Below are positions 10,748 through 13,234 of a DNA stretch of 13,234 nucleotides, piece after piece. The notes under the pieces were generated by a model. That model did no database searches. It saw only the letters and a program-made list of their open reading frames with translations, and had not been told where the DNA came from. The first letter of the stretch is position 1, and every line of letters begins with the position of its first letter. Source of the stretch: Desulfobacteraceae bacterium (GTDB taxonomy: Bacteria; Desulfobacterota; Desulfobacteria; Desulfobacterales; JAABRJ01); assembly GCA_011390985.1 (NCBI GenBank), contig JAABRJ010000384.1, positions 1 through 13,234 on the forward strand, given 5' to 3'. The translations under genes and the position numbers were made by a program.

Positions 10748-13234
10748 ACCCGCCCGCGCGTTCGATGCGCTGCAGGCGCCGCACCATTTCCGTGAAGGAG
10801 ATCGTGGGGCTGGAAATGACGACATCGATGCGCGGCGGCAGGATGCCGCCATCGACCAGGTATTTGGGCGAGCCGGGGCGTGCCGTGCCCTCCAAGCGGA
10901 AAACGTCCTTTTCCAGGGTGCAGGCCAGACCGATTTTGCGGTAGCGGTAGAAATCGATGAATTGATAAATCCCGTGAGACAGTGCTTCGGAAATGCCCCC
11001 CTGGCTGATGACCGTCAGGTTGTTGAGGGCCTTGACGCTGATGTTGCGTTTGCCGGTTTCGCGGGTGGCGAATTCGGCCGCAAAGCGTGTGGGCGTCTTG
11101 CCGAAAAGCCGCAGATCGTGGACGTGGCCGTCGGCGATGCCGTTCATTTCGCCGACGGCCAGGGTCCGGGTGAGCTGGAAGAGATCCAGGCCGGTGAAAT
11201 CGATGTCGGCAAAAAAGCTCGCGTAGGGGGTCAGCGGGGATTCGCCGCGCATCCCGCGGATCAGGAGATGGCCGCCGAATGCGCTGATTTCGATCGTGCC
11301 GGCGGCGTTTAGGACCCCTTCGGCGTAGCTGATTTTTCCCAGATCGGCGTCCAGTCGGCCCTGCAGCGGCAGAACGCCCAAGGCCTGGGTCAGTTGGCTC
11401 AGGTCCACCTCAAAAATCCGGATCCGGGCGAGGATATCCGCACCGCTCTCCGTCAGTTCGGCGGCGCTGTCCTGGATTTCGAGGCGCCCGCCGGCCACGC
11501 GGAAGACCAGCGGGGTGTCGACGGCCAGGCGGTTGACCCCGGCGCGCAAGCGAATCGGGGAGGGCGCCAGCATCAGGGGGCCGACGGCGAAGCGCGCAAA
11601 GGTCAAATTCCCCGGCTCCACGGCCGCCTCGTTGGCCTTGAAATCGGAACTCAAGGCGAACGGCAGGACGGCGCTGGCGTTTTCCAGCCTGAAGGCTGCC
11701 GGGGGCCAGGCGAGATCGACGGCGTCCGCCCGCAGCGTGCCCCGGGAGTGCCAGACGCCGTCTTGCTGCTCCAGACTGAAGTCGCCGCCCACGGCCCCGG
11801 AAAGCTGAAGGGCGTCGATGCCGCTGACGGTTTCGCCCAGGGCGGCTATGAGAAAATCCGCAAACAGGCCCTTCATCGTCGGGGCGGCAAAAGAACCGCC
11901 AACCCGGGTTGCCCCGGGGGCGATGCGGCCCTCGAGCTGCAAGCTCCCGAGGCCACCGACCGCCAGAGCGAGCCGTTGCGCCTGCAGACGGCGCTCTCCT
12001 GGTGCAAGCGTTGCGCGCAGGCCGGCGGTGGCGGTCAGCCTGGAAACGTCTGCGTAGAAGCTTCCCCGCAGGACCTCCCGGGCAGCCATTTCGGCCTTCA
12101 GGTTGAGTTGCAGCGGCGCGCCGCCGGGCTCTGCGTCGATGCTGCCCTGCAGCGTGAACCGGCCGCCGGTCAGGCCGGTCATCCCGTCGGCCGAAAGGAA
12201 TTTGAGCTCCTGTCCGGCCAGCGTGTCGAGGCGCAGCCGGATCCCGTCTGAACCAGACGAGAGCGCGCCGTCGGCGGCGAGGACGCCGCTGAGGCCCCCT
12301 GCGCCGGCTGCCTGCAATGGCGCCGGCAGCAGCGCGGGGCCGACAACGGCCGCCAGGGTCTGCCAGGGGGTCGGCAGAAGGTGAAAGCGCAGCGCCTCCC
12401 GGGCGCCCTCGGCCTTGAACACCTCGCGGCCGTTGACCTGAAGATGGATGTCCCCGGAAACCGTCCGGTCGATTTGCCGCAGCCGCAGCTGAGCCGCCAG
12501 CGGCTGCAGGTCGACCCCATAGCCCGCCGGCTTGGCATTCGCGGGCACTCCTTTCAAATCGGCCGCCAGCGAAAGGGCGCCCGCTGCCAGCGTGAATTCG
12601 GCTTCGAGCGCCAGGCCGCCGGCCAGCACAGGGACCGCCACGTCGTGCAGACGCCGCTGAAGCGGCTCCGCCTGGGGAACCTGCAGGGTGAAGCCGCCTT
12701 GCAGACCGCCGCCGGCATGCCGCGCACTGAACCCCCCCGGGGCCATGCCGGCCAAGAGAAACCGGGCCTCTGCCTGCCAGGCGCTGCCCGTCGGGTTGGT
12801 CAGGGCGGCCGTCACCGCCGCCAGCGGCACCCGCATCGCCGGGGTGCGGATTTCGGCTGCCGCCGCGCGCAGTTCGATCGTCGTCCCGTGGGTATCGATA
12901 CGGAAGTCCGCTGCCGGTTGCAGCAGCTCGAAAGACCAGCTGCCGGGGGCGGTCGGCAGGCCCAGAGTCGATGTGATCTTCGCCAGATCGCTGCTGTCGA
13001 AGCGCTCCAATGCCAGGGTGCCGCTGACCAGCGGGCCGTCGGCCTGGGGCAGGGTAACCGTCAGGGGTGCGGCGAGCAGCTGGTGGCCGCCCACCTGAAC
13101 GTGCTCGAGGGTGATCAGTTGCCGGGCGCCCCACGTTCCCTTGCCCTGAACCTCCAGGGCAAGCCCCGGGGTCTCGCCCAGAGAAGCCGCAACCCGAAAC
13201 GCAAAAGGGGCCCCCCCGCCGGTTTCGACCCGGA
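10746..13234 (-). CDS. ydbH: YdbH/AsmA-like inter-membrane lipid transport protein, N-terminus outside the window
   Basis: The minus-strand frame is open from the right edge to the TAG at 10746-10748, giving about 828 visible residues; the valine at GTG 13094 is internal. E. coli YdbH has about 880 aa, so the N-terminal membrane anchor is probably just outside. The sequence is built of repeated amphipathic beta strands (for example LSGVLAADGALSSGSDGIRL, GGRFTLQGSIDAEPGGAPLQ) typical of AsmA-like lipid-channel proteins. The C-terminal part is the most conserved-looking: GVLPLQGRLDADLGKISYAE, FGGHLLIRGMRGESPL, DGHVHDLRLFGKTPTRFAAE, RNISVKALNNLTVISQGG and the end ISSPTISFTEMVRRLQRIER. Known YdbH proteins span the periplasm from the inner membrane and bind YnbE. 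The downstream DUF1318 lipoprotein supports this call over other AsmA-like families such as TamB. Confidence 0.8.
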   Translation of the reverse strand, partial: RVETGGGAPFAFRVAASLGETPGLALEVQGKGTWGARQLITLEHVQVGGHQLLAAPLTVTLPQADGPLVSGTLALERFDSSDLAKITSTLGLPTAPGSWSFELLQPAADFRIDTHGTTIELRAAAAEIRTPAMRVPLAAVTAALTNPTGSAWQAEARFLLAGMAPGGFSARHAGGGLQGGFTLQVPQAEPLQRRLHDVAVPVLAGGLALEAEFTLAAGALSLAADLKGVPANAKPAGYGVDLQPLAAQLRLRQIDRTVSGDIHLQVNGREVFKAEGAREALRFHLLPTPWQTLAAVVGPALLPAPLQAAGAGGLSGVLAADGALSSGSDGIRLRLDTLAGQELKFLSADGMTGLTGGRFTLQGSIDAEPGGAPLQLNLKAEMAAREVLRGSFYADVSRLTATAGLRATLAPGERRLQAQRLALAVGGLGSLQLEGRIAPGATRVGGSFAAPTMKGLFADFLIAALGETVSGIDALQLSGAVGGDFSLEQQDGVWHSRGTLRADAVDLAWPPAAFRLENASAVLPFALSSDFKANEAAVEPGNLTFARFAVGPLMLAPSPIRLRAGVNRLAVDTPLVFRVAGGRLEIQDSAAELTESGADILARIRIFEVDLSQLTQALGVLPLQGRLDADLGKISYAEGVLNAAGTIEISAFGGHLLIRGMRGESPLTPYASFFADIDFTGLDLFQLTRTLAVGEMNGIADGHVHDLRLFGKTPTRFAAEFATRETGKRNISVKALNNLTVISQGGISEALSHGIYQFIDFYRYRKIGLACTLEKDVFRLEGTARPGSPKYLVDGGILPPRIDVVISSPTISFTEMVRRLQRIERAGG

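Noticed and set aside
11394..12251. A plus-strand 285-codon open frame opposite the YdbH-like gene
   Set aside because: The composition is that of an antisense shadow, with no ribosome binding site or domain.
11410..13134. A 574-codon minus-strand open frame overlapping the YdbH-like gene
   Set aside because: It is extremely Arg/Gly/Pro-rich, while the alternative frame gives a coherent beta-strand-rich YdbH-like protein that continues to 10746.

Overview
This is a GC-rich (clearly above 60% by eye) bacterial chromosomal window with Gram-negative envelope genes. The hybrid histidine kinase beside a solute-binding protein, the PA2778/PA2779 pair and a DUF1318 lipoprotein starting with a CVTINIYFP-type segment would suit a Desulfobacterota-type or other proteobacterial genome. 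That placement is an inference from gene content, not a database result. There is no rRNA, tRNA, CRISPR array, insertion sequence or phage gene, and no intergenic gap reaches 300 bases.

Layout. (1) 1-822 (+) is the C-terminal part of a PQQ-dependent aldose/glucose-sorbosone dehydrogenase, cut by the window edge. (2) 935-2797 (-), convergent with it, encodes a 620-aa membrane protein with an N-terminal zinc ribbon, one transmembrane helix, a trypsin-like region that seems to have lost its catalytic residues, a helical middle, and a C-terminal retropepsin-type aspartic protease domain. (3) 3065-4462 (+), divergent from it, encodes a class V PLP-dependent aminotransferase-fold enzyme with a twin-arginine signal. 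(4) 4556-4909 (+) is a small orphan gene of about 47% GC in a GC-rich setting. (5) 5127-6020 and 6047-8296 (+) form a sensory pair: an exported family-3 solute-binding protein and a membrane-bound hybrid histidine kinase with a C-terminal receiver, with no permease nearby.

(6) From 8500 to the right edge everything reads on the minus strand and concerns the cell envelope. In transcription order it runs: a large YdbH/AsmA-like protein (10746 to beyond 13234, N-terminus outside the window), a DUF1318/YdbL-type lipoprotein (9994-10584), a PA2779-family membrane protein (9490-9903), and a PA2778-family lipoprotein with a C39-like cysteine peptidase domain and TPRs (8500-9483). In E. coli, YdbH, YnbE and YdbL form an inter-membrane lipid transport system. 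Here no separate ynbE is seen, and the YdbL-like lipoprotein carries a YnbE-like segment just after its lipidated cysteine. It may be a YnbE-YdbL composite.

The points most worth a second look are the zinc-ribbon/retropepsin protein with its degenerate protease-like region, the YnbE-YdbL composite next to the PA2779/PA2778 pair, the permease-less binding protein with its kinase, the Tat-exported PLP enzyme and the low-GC orphan. I do not see a wholly new multi-gene defence or mobile system.
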